Shown here: in pieces, positions 42,394 to 51,413 of the stretch
How the letters are laid out: the number at the start of each line of letters is the position of its first letter
How positions within the stretch are numbered: the stretch's first letter is position 1
Origin: Paucidesulfovibrio sp036541255
GTDB lineage: Bacteria > Desulfobacterota > Desulfovibrionia > Desulfovibrionales > Desulfovibrionaceae
Assembly: GCA_036541255.1 (NCBI GenBank)
Contig: JAZHDD010000035.1
Span: forward strand, 3,720-67,719
Direction: 5' to 3'
Length of the DNA stretch: 64,000 nucleotides
The notes under the pieces: model-generated
The model's input: only the letters and a program-made list of their open reading frames with translations
Database searches by the model: none
Told to the model about the DNA's origin: nothing
Translations under genes and position numbers: made by a program

Positions 42394-43182
42394 TTATTCG
42401 TTATCAAAACGCTCTCTGTACTTCTGGCGCAATTTGAGCAGCGCCTGCGAATGGAGCTGGGAAACGCGGCCTTCGGTGATGTCCATGACCTCGGCGGTTT
42501 CCTTCATGTTCAGCTCTTCACCGTAGTACAGCGAGATGACCAACTTTTCCCTTGGAGTCAATTCTTCTATAAGGTCCGCAACCTTGTTTACCATTTCATG
42601 GAAAGCCGTGGATTGGTAAGGCTCGTTTTCGCCGATGGCGTCACGCCCGCCCACGAGGTTTTCCTGAAAGGCGTCCAGGCTGATGCAGAGCTGGTTTTGG
42701 AGCGCTTCGAGGCCTTGCTGCACCTCCTTGGTGCTGAGTCCCGTCCGGATCTCCAGTTGGTCCGAGGTCGGCTGTTCGCCGGTCTCGTGTTCGATCTGGC
42801 GGATGGCCTCCTCAAGCGTCTTGACCTTTTGTCGCAGCCCCCGCGAGAACCAGTCCATACGGCGCAGTTCGTCGAGCATGGAGCCTTTGATGCGGTTTTC
42901 GGAATACGTGTCGAACTTGATGCCCATGGACGGGTCAAATTTGGAAAGCGCGTCAAGAAGTCCCACGCTGCCGGCGCTCATGAGCTCGGAGAGCTCCACG
43001 CTTTGCGGCAGCTTGGCCTTGAGCCTCAATGCCAGGATGCGGATCTTCGGTGCGAAATGCCGGACTATGGCTTCTTGTTGCCGCGGGGCAAAATCGCCCC
43101 AGGCAACGTGGCCGCTTTCCAGCTCACGCCACGGATCGGTCCTGGAAGAGGAGTTTTTTCCAGAAGAACTTAATGTTTCCAT
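42394..43182 (-). CDS. fliA: Flagellar sigma factor sigma-28
   Basis: 262 aa. Region 2 'LMSAGSVGLLDALSKFDPSMGIKFDTYSENRIKGSMLDELR' spans about 70-110; region 3 follows; region 4 is 'EELNMKETAEVMDITEGRVSQLHSQALLKLR'. Directs RNA polymerase to late flagellar genes. The long frame to 43371 is antisense-like N-terminal filler; ATG 43182 is the plausible start and overlaps the flhG 3' end by 59 bases. Downstream cheY, upstream flhG. Confidence 0.93.
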   Translation of the reverse strand: METLSSSGKNSSSRTDPWRELESGHVAWGDFAPRQQEAIVRHFAPKIRILALRLKAKLPQSVELSELMSAGSVGLLDALSKFDPSMGIKFDTYSENRIKGSMLDELRRMDWFSRGLRQKVKTLEEAIRQIEHETGEQPTSDQLEIRTGLSTKEVQQGLEALQNQLCISLDAFQENLVGGRDAIGENEPYQSTAFHEMVNKVADLIEELTPREKLVISLYYGEELNMKETAEVMDITEGRVSQLHSQALLKLRQKYRERFDNE

Positions 43183-43951
43183 CGGTGTTCGACTGCGCCT
43201 TCCATCGGTTGATTTGTTCGGCTGCCTGCCGCACTGCCAGGCTCGCTGGAGCCTGGGGCGTGGCTTGCATGAAGGGGGTCTGGTTGATGACCGCCTTGCG
43301 TACTGCCGGGTCCATGGGAACGAATCCCACCAAGTCCAGGGACACGCCGCTGAGGAAATGGTCGCAGGCATTGGAGAGCTTGAGATATACTTCCTTGGCG
43401 GCTTTGTCGTCCTTGACCATGTTGATCAGGACGCGGAAACGCTCCACGCCGTGATGGAGTTTGAGCACCTTGATCAACGCGTAGGCGTCGGTCAGGGAGG
43501 TCGGTTCCGGTGTAAGCACCAGGAGTCGTTCCTGGGCTGCGATATTGAAGTAGAGCACGTTTTCGTTAATGCCCGCGCCCGTATCCACGATGAGATAGTC
43601 GATGTCGTCCTCCAGCACATCCATGGCTTCGAGCAGTTCCAGTTTCTGGCCCGTGGACAGGCTGACCATATCGCTGACACCCGAGGCCGCAGGCAGGATA
43701 CGGAAGCCGTAAGGCGTATCCAGCAGGATGCTGTCCAGATCCGCGCCTTCATGAAAGAGGTGGAAGAGGTTGTACTTGGGGGCGATGCCTAAAATGACGT
43801 CCACATTGGCAAGGCCAAGGTCCGCGTCCAGCAGGACCACCTTCTTGCCCATTTGGCTCAGGGCACAGGCCAGATTGACCGAGAGGTTGGTCTTGCCCAC
43901 GCCGCCTTTGCCGGAGGTCACGGAAAAGACCAGTGGGAGATTGCCGCTCAT
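43124..43951 (-). CDS. flhG: MinD-like ATPase FlhG
   Basis: 275 aa. Deviant Walker A 'VTSGKGGVGKTNLSVNLA', Walker B 'LLDADLGLANVDVILG' and the dimer lysine are present. FlhG controls flagellar number and partners FlhF, encoded 2 bases upstream. The start at ATG 43951 fits the family; the open frame beyond it lies in flhF. The C-terminus ('FFWKKLLFQDRSVA') overlaps the fliA start. Confidence 0.94.
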   Translation of the reverse strand: MSGNLPLVFSVTSGKGGVGKTNLSVNLACALSQMGKKVVLLDADLGLANVDVILGIAPKYNLFHLFHEGADLDSILLDTPYGFRILPAASGVSDMVSLSTGQKLELLEAMDVLEDDIDYLIVDTGAGINENVLYFNIAAQERLLVLTPEPTSLTDAYALIKVLKLHHGVERFRVLINMVKDDKAAKEVYLKLSNACDHFLSGVSLDLVGFVPMDPAVRKAVINQTPFMQATPQAPASLAVRQAAEQINRWKAQSNTDGNIKFFWKKLLFQDRSVA

Positions 43952-43953
43952 GG

Positions 43954-45060
43954 CTATGCGTTCTCCTTCATGTTGCGCTGTCCAGGCAGCTGGTGTTTGA
44001 ACAAAAGCCGCCACATCAACTCGGTCTCTGCCGGAGTGATGCCGTCTCGGAAGCCGGCCCCGAAGGACAGCGCGGAAACAGGCAGGCCGGTCCGGCACGC
44101 CACATTGAGCATGGCTCCATACGTACAGGCTTCGTCAAGTTTCGTCCAGATGACGCTTTGCACACTTTCGGCATTGTAGGTTTTTTCAAACGCACGGTAT
44201 TGCGCCTCACCGAGATACGGCGGCAGGATCAAATGCACGGCCAGATCGGGATTGGGCAGCATGCCCAGCCGGGCCATGCGTGCGGCCAATACTTCACGGC
44301 GTTCAAGGCCGGGGAGGTCGATGAGGATTAAGTCGAATTGGCCTGATTCCTCCTTGATTTCCGCGAAATCCTCAGCCGAAGCCATTTCGCGAAAGGCCAG
44401 GCCGGAAAGGTCGGCGTAGTGGCGCAGAACGAGGCGCCCCTGTCCGCGCGATTGGTCGGCGGATACGAGGCAGATGCGTGCCTTGGGGTCGCGTTTTTTC
44501 TCGGCCAGGGCCAGACGGATGCAGCAGGAGGTTTTGCCTGCGCCGTGCGGACCGGCGAACGCGTGAAATTTTTGCCCCCAGGTGGAGCGGCCAAAAGGGC
44601 GCACCGAGGTGAGGTTGTCGAGCACTGGCAGGATGGTCTGGCCGGGATCGCAACGCAACTGGCGGAAAACGGACATGATGACCTGATCTTCCACTCCTTC
44701 GCGTTCCAGGTAGTCCAGGGCCACACGTTGGCGCGGCGCCAGCTCCTCAAGTCGCATCAGAGGCTTGAGCAGGGCCGTGTAATGTTCTTTGATCTGGCTC
44801 CATTCCCGTGCAAAATCACTCGTGACGTGCATGGCTTCGGACAGCACGTCGTCACGGGTACGCTGCGGGGCGGGCGCGCAGGTGGGTTTTGCCGTGGCCT
44901 GCATGGTCGGTTGTTCCACCGCGGCCATGATTTCGCAGATACGACTACCGTTGTCGTTGTGAGTGCGATTGGAGAGGATCACGGCGTCGTCTCCTAATTC
45001 GGCCTTGACCTGCAACAGTGCCTCGGCCGTGCTTTTGGCTTGGAATGTCTTCACTCGCAT
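43954..45060 (-). CDS. flhF: Flagellar SRP-like GTPase FlhF
   Basis: 368 aa. N-terminal B domain ('MRVKTFQAKSTAEALLQVKAELGDDAVILSNR' region), then the NG domain with P-loop 'AGPHGAGKTSCCIRLALA', 'ICLVSADQSRGQGRLVLRHY' and 'FDLILIDLPGLERREV' (DxxG variant DLPG). Sets flagellar site, usually polar. The G4/TKLD motif is present as 'SVIWTKLDEACTYG'. Four bases downstream of flhA. Confidence 0.95.
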   Translation of the reverse strand: MRVKTFQAKSTAEALLQVKAELGDDAVILSNRTHNDNGSRICEIMAAVEQPTMQATAKPTCAPAPQRTRDDVLSEAMHVTSDFAREWSQIKEHYTALLKPLMRLEELAPRQRVALDYLEREGVEDQVIMSVFRQLRCDPGQTILPVLDNLTSVRPFGRSTWGQKFHAFAGPHGAGKTSCCIRLALAEKKRDPKARICLVSADQSRGQGRLVLRHYADLSGLAFREMASAEDFAEIKEESGQFDLILIDLPGLERREVLAARMARLGMLPNPDLAVHLILPPYLGEAQYRAFEKTYNAESVQSVIWTKLDEACTYGAMLNVACRTGLPVSALSFGAGFRDGITPAETELMWRLLFKHQLPGQRNMKENA

Positions 45061-45064
45061 GTCG

Positions 45065-47167
45065 TTAACTCATCTTGACCTGGGCCAGGGAATGAATTCT
45101 CACATCTGCGGGAATCTCGGCCTGGGAGATTACCGGCAGGGTCGGCAGGAAACGCACCATGAGCTGGGCCAGATGGGACCGCAGATGCGGAGGCACGAGC
45201 AGGACGGGCGTTCCGTCCGTGCCTACGGCATTGTCCGTAGCGGCATTGATGGACTGTATGATCCGCTGCGCCAAGCCCGGCTCCAGGGCAAGATAGCCTC
45301 CGTTTTCCGACTGGCGCAGGCTGTCGTTCAGGGATTGGTCTATCTGCGAATCCAGGGTCAGGATGGGCAGGCTGTTGTCGCTGGCCAGATAGGGCTTGAT
45401 GATGGTGCGGCCCATGCGGGAGCGGACATATTCCGTGAGCTGGGACGGATCCTGAATGGCGGTGCCGTAATCTGCAAGGGTTTCCACGATGGTCAGCAGG
45501 TCGCGGATGGACACGCTTTCCTGGACCAATCCCTGAAGGACTTTCTGGACAGTGCCCAACGGCAGGGTGCCGGGGGTGAGGTTTTCCACGGCCTTGGGTG
45601 CGCGCTTGGAAAGGTTGTCCAACAGGTCCTGTATTTCCTGACGCCCCAGGAATTCGTGCAGGTTGCGGCGGAAGACTTCGGTGAGATGCGTGGCCACGAC
45701 GGTGGAGGGGTCCACCACCGTGTATCCGGCCAACATGGCTTCTTCCTTCTGAGCCTCGGGAATCCAGACAGCAGGCAGGTTGAAGGCGGGTTCCACTGTT
45801 TCCACGCCGTCGATGCGGTGTTTGGCGTCGCCAGGGTCCATGGCCAGGAAATGGTCGATGAGAATTTCCGCCGAAGCCACGGGATTGCCCTTGATGAGCA
45901 CGCGGTATTCGCCGGGCTTGAGCTGAAGATTGTCGCGCAGGTGGAGCGACGGAATGATGACGCCCATGTCCAAGGCGAACTGCCGCCGGATGGAGCGGAT
46001 GCGGGAAAGCAGGTTGCCGCTCTGCTCTTCGTCCACCAGGGGGATCAGGCCGTAGCCCACTTCCAGTTCGAGCTGGTCCAGGGGCAACAGGCTTTGCACT
46101 TCTTCCGGGGTATCCAGAGTGGGCACGTCCTTGGATTTGCCCGCCTTGGAAGAGTCCTCGAGTTGCGCGTGCTGGTTTTTGGAAAGATGGCTCAGCCCGA
46201 AGATGATGCCCGAGAGCAGGAAGAAGGGGATGGTGGGCATGCCCGGCACGATGCCGAAGATCAGAAGGATGCCGGAAACCAGCTTCAGGGCGCGGTGGTG
46301 ATAGGTCAGCTGGCCGAGGAATTCTTCGCCCATCTTGGCTTCGGCTGCGGCGCGCGAAACGATCAGGCCCGCCGAGGTGGAAATGATCAGCGAGGGGATG
46401 GTGGCGACCAGGCCGTCACCGATGGTCAGCAGGGTATACGTGGAAGCGGCGTCGCGCCAGTCCATGCCTTTCTGCAGTATGCCGATGAGAAAGCCGCCGA
46501 TGATGTTGACCATGGTGATCATCATGCCGGCCTTGACGTCACCGGAAACGAACTTGCCCGCACCGTCCATGGCGCCGTAAAAGTCGGCTTCGCGGCGGAT
46601 GCGTTCGCGTTGGAGCAGTGCTTCCTTCTCGTCGATGAGTCCGGCATTGAGGTCCGCCTCGATGGCCATCTGTTTGCCGGGCATGGCGTCCAGGGTGAAG
46701 CGGGCAGCGACTTCGGCGATACGCGTTGTACCGCTGACGATGACGGTCTTGTTGAGAATGAAGAGAATCATGAAGATGACGATGCCGATGACGTAGTTGC
46801 CGCCGACAACGAATTCTCCGAAGCTTTGAATGACCGAGCCTGCAGCGCCGGTGCCTTCATCTCCGTAGAGCAGGATGACTCGCGTGGTGGCCACGTTCAA
46901 AGCCAGTCGGAGTAGGGTGGTGACCAGCAGAAGCGACGGGAAAATCGAGAATTCCAGGGGCGAGGTCATAAACATGGATGTGATCAGAACCACCATGGCC
47001 AGGGAGATGCTTACGGTGAGCATGAAATCCAGGAACATGGTGGGCAGCGGGACGAGCATCACGAAAAGGATGATGACGACGCCGCCGGCAAGAAGAATGT
47101 CGCCCTGCTTGGCGAAGCGCTGGTAGTCGATGTTGTTCAGAATTGTTTTCGCGCCGGGTCCAGCCAT
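45065..47167 (-). CDS. flhA: Flagellar export gate protein FlhA
   Basis: 700 aa. Eight N-terminal helices including the FHIPEP signature region ('RIAEVAARFTLDAMPGKQMAIEADLNAG' with nearby acidic residues), then the cytoplasmic nonameric ring domain ('VDPSTVVATHLTEVFRRNLHEFLGRQEIQDLLD'). ATG 47167 is preferred to GTG 47185; GAGG lies upstream. Follows flhB (33-base gap after its stop at 47218). Confidence 0.96.
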   Translation of the reverse strand: MAGPGAKTILNNIDYQRFAKQGDILLAGGVVIILFVMLVPLPTMFLDFMLTVSISLAMVVLITSMFMTSPLEFSIFPSLLLVTTLLRLALNVATTRVILLYGDEGTGAAGSVIQSFGEFVVGGNYVIGIVIFMILFILNKTVIVSGTTRIAEVAARFTLDAMPGKQMAIEADLNAGLIDEKEALLQRERIRREADFYGAMDGAGKFVSGDVKAGMMITMVNIIGGFLIGILQKGMDWRDAASTYTLLTIGDGLVATIPSLIISTSAGLIVSRAAAEAKMGEEFLGQLTYHHRALKLVSGILLIFGIVPGMPTIPFFLLSGIIFGLSHLSKNQHAQLEDSSKAGKSKDVPTLDTPEEVQSLLPLDQLELEVGYGLIPLVDEEQSGNLLSRIRSIRRQFALDMGVIIPSLHLRDNLQLKPGEYRVLIKGNPVASAEILIDHFLAMDPGDAKHRIDGVETVEPAFNLPAVWIPEAQKEEAMLAGYTVVDPSTVVATHLTEVFRRNLHEFLGRQEIQDLLDNLSKRAPKAVENLTPGTLPLGTVQKVLQGLVQESVSIRDLLTIVETLADYGTAIQDPSQLTEYVRSRMGRTIIKPYLASDNSLPILTLDSQIDQSLNDSLRQSENGGYLALEPGLAQRIIQSINAATDNAVGTDGTPVLLVPPHLRSHLAQLMVRFLPTLPVISQAEIPADVRIHSLAQVKMS

Positions 47168-47217
47168 AATATTGACACCTCGCACAAGCGGTTGCAGGGC
47201 AGTTGTGGAGCTGGGAA

Positions 47218-48291
47218 TCAGCGGCGGGTGCGGAATTTATCGAGTCGGGCCAGAATTGCGGCCACCGCCTGGAACAGCTCCTCGGGGATTGTTTCCCCGA
47301 TCTCTACCTGCTTATACAAAGCCTGTGCCAGTGGCTTGTCTTCCCGGATGGGAATGTTGTTTTGTCGGGCGATTTCCTTGATGCGTTCGGCCACTTCCCC
47401 GGCTCCCTTGGCCAGCACTAGAGGGGCGGGAGCCAGTAAAGGGTTGTAGCTCAGGGCCAGGGCCAGATGTGCAGGGTTGGTGATGACGACATCGGCCTTG
47501 GGCACGTTTTCCATCATGCGCCGGGCCATGGTTTGCATCATCTTCTGGCGTTGCGCCGCCTTGATTTTGGGATCGCCTTCAGCCTGTTTGCGTTCGTCCT
47601 TGGTTTCATCCTTGGTCATCTTGAGCTGTTCTTCGTAGTTCCAGCGCGTGTAGACGAGGTCCAGGATGGCGATGATCATCATCGGTACCAAAGCATAACA
47701 GGCCATCTTATAGCCGATGCTCAGAATGTAGGCGGCAATGCCGCCCGGGGTCATATCGAAAAGCGTGGGTAGTTTTGGATATTCCTGCATCAATATGATT
47801 ACGGGCGCCACGCCCACGGCAAAGGCCTGTCCTACGCTGCGGCCCAGCCGGATAAACGCCTGCGGGCTGATGAGCAGTTTTTTGATGCCTTTGGTGAGAT
47901 TGAACATTTGGGCGAACTTGGGCCGAAAGACCTGCGTGGTCCAGAGGCTGCCCACCTGGAGGCGCATGGTGATGTAGGCCATTACTGCGATGATCAGGAG
48001 CACAGGCATGACGATGAAAGCCATTTCCTGGATGCCCCAGACAAAAAGTTCGTAGGCCTTTTGCTTGTCGATTTCCAATCCCAGGCTGTCCTTGAAGGAC
48101 CAGCGATAGACCTTCATGAGGCGTTCGTAGATGTAGGGCATGAGAAAACGCAAGGCAATGATGCCCGCAAGCAGGGTCATGACCTTCCCCATTTCGGCGC
48201 TTTTGGGGACGTTGCCTTTTTTGCGCGCCTGCTTTCGCCTTTTGGGGGTGGCTTTTTCTGTTTTGCTCGGATCTTCCTGACCGAATGCCAT
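47218..48291 (-). CDS. flhB: Flagellar export protein FlhB
   Basis: 357 aa. Four helices and a C-terminal domain with the self-cleavage site NPTH-type sequence: here 'DVVITNPAHLALALSYNP' reads N-P-A-H, so the usual Thr after the scissile Asn-Pro is Ala. In other FlhB/SctU proteins N-P-T-H is typical; cleavage occurs between Asn and Pro, so the change may still permit it. N-terminus 'DPSKTEKATPKRRKQARKKGNV' is typical. Confidence 0.95.
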   Translation of the reverse strand: MAFGQEDPSKTEKATPKRRKQARKKGNVPKSAEMGKVMTLLAGIIALRFLMPYIYERLMKVYRWSFKDSLGLEIDKQKAYELFVWGIQEMAFIVMPVLLIIAVMAYITMRLQVGSLWTTQVFRPKFAQMFNLTKGIKKLLISPQAFIRLGRSVGQAFAVGVAPVIILMQEYPKLPTLFDMTPGGIAAYILSIGYKMACYALVPMMIIAILDLVYTRWNYEEQLKMTKDETKDERKQAEGDPKIKAAQRQKMMQTMARRMMENVPKADVVITNPAHLALALSYNPLLAPAPLVLAKGAGEVAERIKEIARQNNIPIREDKPLAQALYKQVEIGETIPEELFQAVAAILARLDKFRTRR

Positions 48292-48300
48292 GAGGTTCCC

Positions 48301-49095
48301 CTAGCCGCCCGAGCCCGATCCTAGGCCCTTGAGTATATTGATGTAGAGTCCGTCCAGGCCTTGTATATAATTCCCTACGTAGCTGCTTAAAATGTCGAAG
48401 AGAAAGCCGAGGAAGAAGAAGCCCACGGCGATTTTGACGGGGAAGCCGAGCACGAGGACGTGCATCTGCGGCGCGGCGCGTCCGATGAGCGCCAGGGACA
48501 GGTCTACCATGAACAGAGCGGCCATGACCGGTGCTGCGATACGGATGGCAAGGATGAAGAGCTGGCGTGAGAAATCAAAAACGGTTTCCGCCACTTCCGG
48601 ACTGATGAACAGTGTGCCCGGCGGCACCAACTCAAAGCTTTTCGCCAGGGCCGAGAGCAAATGCAGGGGGCCATTGAGCACCAGGAAGGTGAGCATCGTG
48701 ATCATATACAGGAAGTGGGCCGTTACTGCTTCGCTGGCTCCCGTCAACGGGTCCACCACGTTGACCATGGCGAAACCCATTTGAAAGCCAACAAGCTGGC
48801 CACCTGTCTGCACGGCCGCGAAAAGAAATTGGACCATCATGCCCATGATCAGGCCGAGCATGATTTCGCCCAGAAACATCAGGGCTATTTCCCACATGTT
48901 GGCGGGCATGAGTGTGCCCGGAAAGGAGAGCTGTGGCCAGACCGCGAGGGTCAGGACCAGCACCAGGGCGGCCTTGACCGGGTTCGGGACGGATTTTCCT
49001 CCGAAGAAAGGCAATAAAAAGAGCACGACGCTGATTCTGAACAGCGTGAGGTAGAAGCTCATGAGCTGATTGGGATCAAAATGGAAAATATCCAT
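48301..49095 (-). CDS. fliR: Flagellar export protein FliR
   Basis: 264 aa, six helices. 'LFLPFFGGKSVPNPVKAALVLVL' and 'GEIMLGLIMGMMVQFLFAAVQTGGQLVGFQMGFAMVNVVDPLTG' are the conserved segments. Part of the FliPQR/FlhB core gate. The first gene of this operon in the window; the ATG has no good ribosome binding site and a possible sigma-54 element lies just upstream. fliP and fliQ are not here. Confidence 0.95.
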   Translation of the reverse strand: MDIFHFDPNQLMSFYLTLFRISVVLFLLPFFGGKSVPNPVKAALVLVLTLAVWPQLSFPGTLMPANMWEIALMFLGEIMLGLIMGMMVQFLFAAVQTGGQLVGFQMGFAMVNVVDPLTGASEAVTAHFLYMITMLTFLVLNGPLHLLSALAKSFELVPPGTLFISPEVAETVFDFSRQLFILAIRIAAPVMAALFMVDLSLALIGRAAPQMHVLVLGFPVKIAVGFFFLGFLFDILSSYVGNYIQGLDGLYINILKGLGSGSGG

Positions 49096-49106
49096 GTGTT
49101 GCCCAT

Positions 49107-49122
49107 TGCAAGCTGTGGTCCA
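49107..49122 (-). promoter_or_regulatory. Possible sigma-54 promoter before fliR
   Basis: On the minus strand TGGACCACAGCTTGCA has GG and GC separated by the required 10 bases (-24/-12), as in TGGCACG-N4-TTGCA. The predicted start would fall about 1 base before the fliR ATG, which leaves no leader; the site may be fortuitous. Confidence 0.3.
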
Positions 49123-49173
49123 GGCCGCGCAACAACGAGGCGGGGCATTGATTGTCGAGAAAGATCATATAAT

Positions 49174-49217
49174 CAAAACGCCCTCTTGGAAAGAAAAGCT
49201 TTCCGGAGGGCGTTTTG
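49174..49217 (-). terminator. Terminator of the M23 peptidase gene
   Basis: Perfect twelve-pair stem CAAAACGCCCTC (49174-49185)/GAGGGCGTTTTG (49206-49217) extended by GGAAAG/CTTTCC inside. On the minus strand the arm ends in GTTTTGATT, about 27 bases after the stop of the gene ending at 49245. Confidence 0.85.
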
Positions 49218-49244
49218 GGGACCGCAAGGTGTAAATCTGCAATG

Positions 49245-50150
49245 TCAGTTCAGAATATAGTGCCTGGGGTCCACGGGGACGCCTGAAAGGCGGACTTCGT
49301 AGTGCAGGTGTGGGCCGGTGCTGCGGCCTGTGTTGCCGACCTGCCCGATCACGGCGCCGCGTTCAATTTCCTGACCGACCTTGACGTCGATGGACTGCAT
49401 ATGCGCAAAGCGGGTGATCAGGTTGGAGTTGTGCACGATCTTGATAGTCAGGCCGTAGGAACCGTCGCGGCCCGCAAAGATGACCTTGCCCGTGGCCGGG
49501 GCGAATACCGGAGTGCCTTCAGGTGCGGAAATGTCGATACCTTTGTGGAACTCGCGTTTGCCCGTGAACTTGGAAACGCGGGGGCCAAAGTCCGAAGTGA
49601 CCCAGCCTGCGGCAGGCCAGACAGAAGGCGTGGTTTCCAGGATGTCCTCGTGGGTGCGCAGGGTCTGTAGTATTTCCTGCTGGCGCACTTCTTCGAGTCG
49701 TGCTTCCACGTTGAGTTGATTCAGGAATTCGTGCATCTTGCGCGCCAGCAGCTCCTGTCGGTACAGAGGCAGGTAGCCATCGGCAAAATCGGCACTGGTG
49801 GAACCGCCCTGGGGGCTGACGGTTTCGCCGGAATCCTGGTCGATATTCATCATTACGCGCAACTTGGAGTCGAAATCCCGGATGCGTGAAAGGTTTTCCT
49901 GAAGGTTGGATATTTTTTGGGAGAGGGAAAGGAGTTGTGTCTTCTGTTCTTGAACGACCTTTTCTGAAATGGCGAGGCCGCGCTCCAGCAGGGAGTGGTT
50001 GCCGTAATATTTCCAAAGATAGATGTTGCCTGCGGCAAGTGCGGCCATGAGGAAAAAGAGACTGAAAACCATCCAGCCACGAACCTGGAATTTCCGGCAC
50101 GACCCCTGTTTGTCTTTGAAGACCACAATGTGGTATTTTTTAAAAAGCAT
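49245..50150 (-). CDS. M23-family peptidoglycan endopeptidase (membrane anchored)
   Basis: 301 aa. One helix at about 27-48, a coiled coil (60-100), and a LytM/M23 domain (about 185-295) with zinc ligands H-x3-D ('FHKGIDIS') and HxH ('GPHLHYEV') and 'GRDGSYGLTIKIVHNSNLITRFAHM'. The order anchor-coiled coil-LytM recalls periplasmic cell-division or elongation endopeptidases such as MepM. All ligands are intact, so active hydrolysis is expected. Monocistronic; own terminator. Confidence 0.9.
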   Translation of the reverse strand: MLFKKYHIVVFKDKQGSCRKFQVRGWMVFSLFFLMAALAAGNIYLWKYYGNHSLLERGLAISEKVVQEQKTQLLSLSQKISNLQENLSRIRDFDSKLRVMMNIDQDSGETVSPQGGSTSADFADGYLPLYRQELLARKMHEFLNQLNVEARLEEVRQQEILQTLRTHEDILETTPSVWPAAGWVTSDFGPRVSKFTGKREFHKGIDISAPEGTPVFAPATGKVIFAGRDGSYGLTIKIVHNSNLITRFAHMQSIDVKVGQEIERGAVIGQVGNTGRSTGPHLHYEVRLSGVPVDPRHYILN

Positions 50151-50220
50151 TGGTATTCCAGGTCGTTGAGTAGTGTCGAGCGTCAGGGCGAACTTTCTGT
50201 TCCTGTTGTCGGGCTATACT

Positions 50221-50967
50221 CTAGAGTCTCTGCAAGGTCAAGTCCAGTTGGTATCGTCTAAGCGCATTGAATACCTTGTTTTTTGTCCCTTTCCCAATGG
50301 TCATGCAGCCTTCGAGCGCAGTGTGGATGTCCGAGCGGCGGGTGCTGCCGCTGGAGGGACAGGCATTTTTCCAAATGGGCAATTCCCATTGCTTTGCGGC
50401 AAGTTTGATGAATTTTTTTTCTACGAAAAGAGCTGGTCTGATGACTTGTAGTTGACCGCCAAAAAACGGTTCGTTGGCAGTCAGTCCGTCCACCCGTCCG
50501 TTTTGAAAGATGTTCATGAAGAACGTGTCCACCAGATCGTCGGTGTTGTGCCCCAGGGCCAGATGGGTCAGTCCGTATTCTCCACATAATTTAAACAGGC
50601 GCTTGCGGCGTAACCAACTACAGTAGAAGCAGGCGGAATCCGAGCGGTTTTCCTTGGAATGAGCCCGTGGACCGTGGTCTGATGTTTCCATGTGTGCGGC
50701 AATACCGTTTTCAGCGCACCATTTCGCCAGGGGTTTGTGGTCGTCAGGGACAAACCCAGGATTGACGTGCAGCACCATGATTTCTAAGGGGAAAGGCACA
50801 ATGCGCTGGCGAATGGTCATGACCTTGAGCAGGGTGAAGCTGTCCACCCCGCCGGAAACCGCGATTCCTATGCGTGCGCCTGGGCTGACCATGGCGGTCT
50901 TCTGCATGAGCATACCCGTTGTGGCCACGCATTTTTTCTGGGCGTACGACATTTTAATGCGGGACAT
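50221..50967 (-). CDS. TtcA-like PP-loop ATPase, tRNA thiolation family
   Basis: 248 aa. PP-loop 'GIAVSGGVDSFTLLKV' (SGGxDS), CxxC in 'SACFYCSWLRRKRLF', and 'HLALGHNTDDLVDTFFMNIF', the pattern of TtcA (2-thiocytidine-32 of tRNA). A second Cys pair of TtcA is in the C-terminal part (two Cys residues at 'CAENG' and 'KNACPSSG'). ATG 50967 follows AAGGAG; the GTG one codon earlier is less likely. Monocistronic. Confidence 0.82.
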   Translation of the reverse strand: MSRIKMSYAQKKCVATTGMLMQKTAMVSPGARIGIAVSGGVDSFTLLKVMTIRQRIVPFPLEIMVLHVNPGFVPDDHKPLAKWCAENGIAAHMETSDHGPRAHSKENRSDSACFYCSWLRRKRLFKLCGEYGLTHLALGHNTDDLVDTFFMNIFQNGRVDGLTANEPFFGGQLQVIRPALFVEKKFIKLAAKQWELPIWKNACPSSGSTRRSDIHTALEGCMTIGKGTKNKVFNALRRYQLDLTLQRL

Positions 50968-51011
50968 CACGACTCCTTGTGTGGGGACCGCTTTGGATAG
51001 TGGTTTTTGCC

Positions 51012-51040
51012 TTGACTTGCAAGGGATGAACGGCTAATTT
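51012..51040 (+). promoter_or_regulatory. Sigma-70 promoter upstream of rpoZ-dnaJ
   Basis: TTGACT (51012-51017) and TAATTT (51035-51040) with 17-base spacing, about 140 bases before rpoZ. A second candidate, TTGACA (51106-51111) with TACCAT (51128-51133), 16 bases apart, lies nearer the gene. No heat-shock (sigma-32 or CIRCE) element was seen. Confidence 0.5.
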
Positions 51041-51180
51041 TACCCGCTTCGCGGAACGGTGTGCTCTCAGCGCGTAGAAATCGCAAGAAAAAGTGCTTTG
51101 GGAGTTGACACGCCGTTCTATTGCATTACCATTTTCCGATCCTGTCCGTATGCTCTGCGGACAATTCACGAGGAGACGCC

Positions 51181-51411
51181 ATGGCGAGAATCACAGTCGA
51201 AGATTGCCTGGAAAAAATCGACAACCGTTTTCTCATTGTGCAGATGGCCATCAAGCGGGTCAAGCAGTACCGTGAAGGGTACGAGCCCCTGGTGGAGTCC
51301 AAGAATAAGGAAGCCGTTACGGCCTTGCGCGAGATTGCGGCCGGAAAAGTCCTTCCCGATCGGAGTCTGCCGGAAGCAGGCATCCAGATCGATGCCGACA
51401 TTGCTGAATAG
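51181..51411 (+). CDS. rpoZ: RNA polymerase omega subunit
   Basis: 76 aa. 'ARITVEDCLEKIDNRFLIVQMAIKRVKQY' is the RpoZ signature; the remainder 'SKNKEAVTALREIAAGKV' is also conserved. The frame is open upstream to 51121, but the protein begins at ATG 51181, preceded by GAGGAG. Two bases before dnaJ, so co-transcribed. Confidence 0.95.
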   Translation: MARITVEDCLEKIDNRFLIVQMAIKRVKQYREGYEPLVESKNKEAVTALREIAAGKVLPDRSLPEAGIQIDADIAE

Positions 51412-51413
51412 GT

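Noticed and set aside
44963..46915. 650-codon open frame antisense to flhA/flhF
   Set aside because: Shadow frame; its His/Gln/Gly-rich composition is typical of antisense frames, and FlhA/FlhF are certain.
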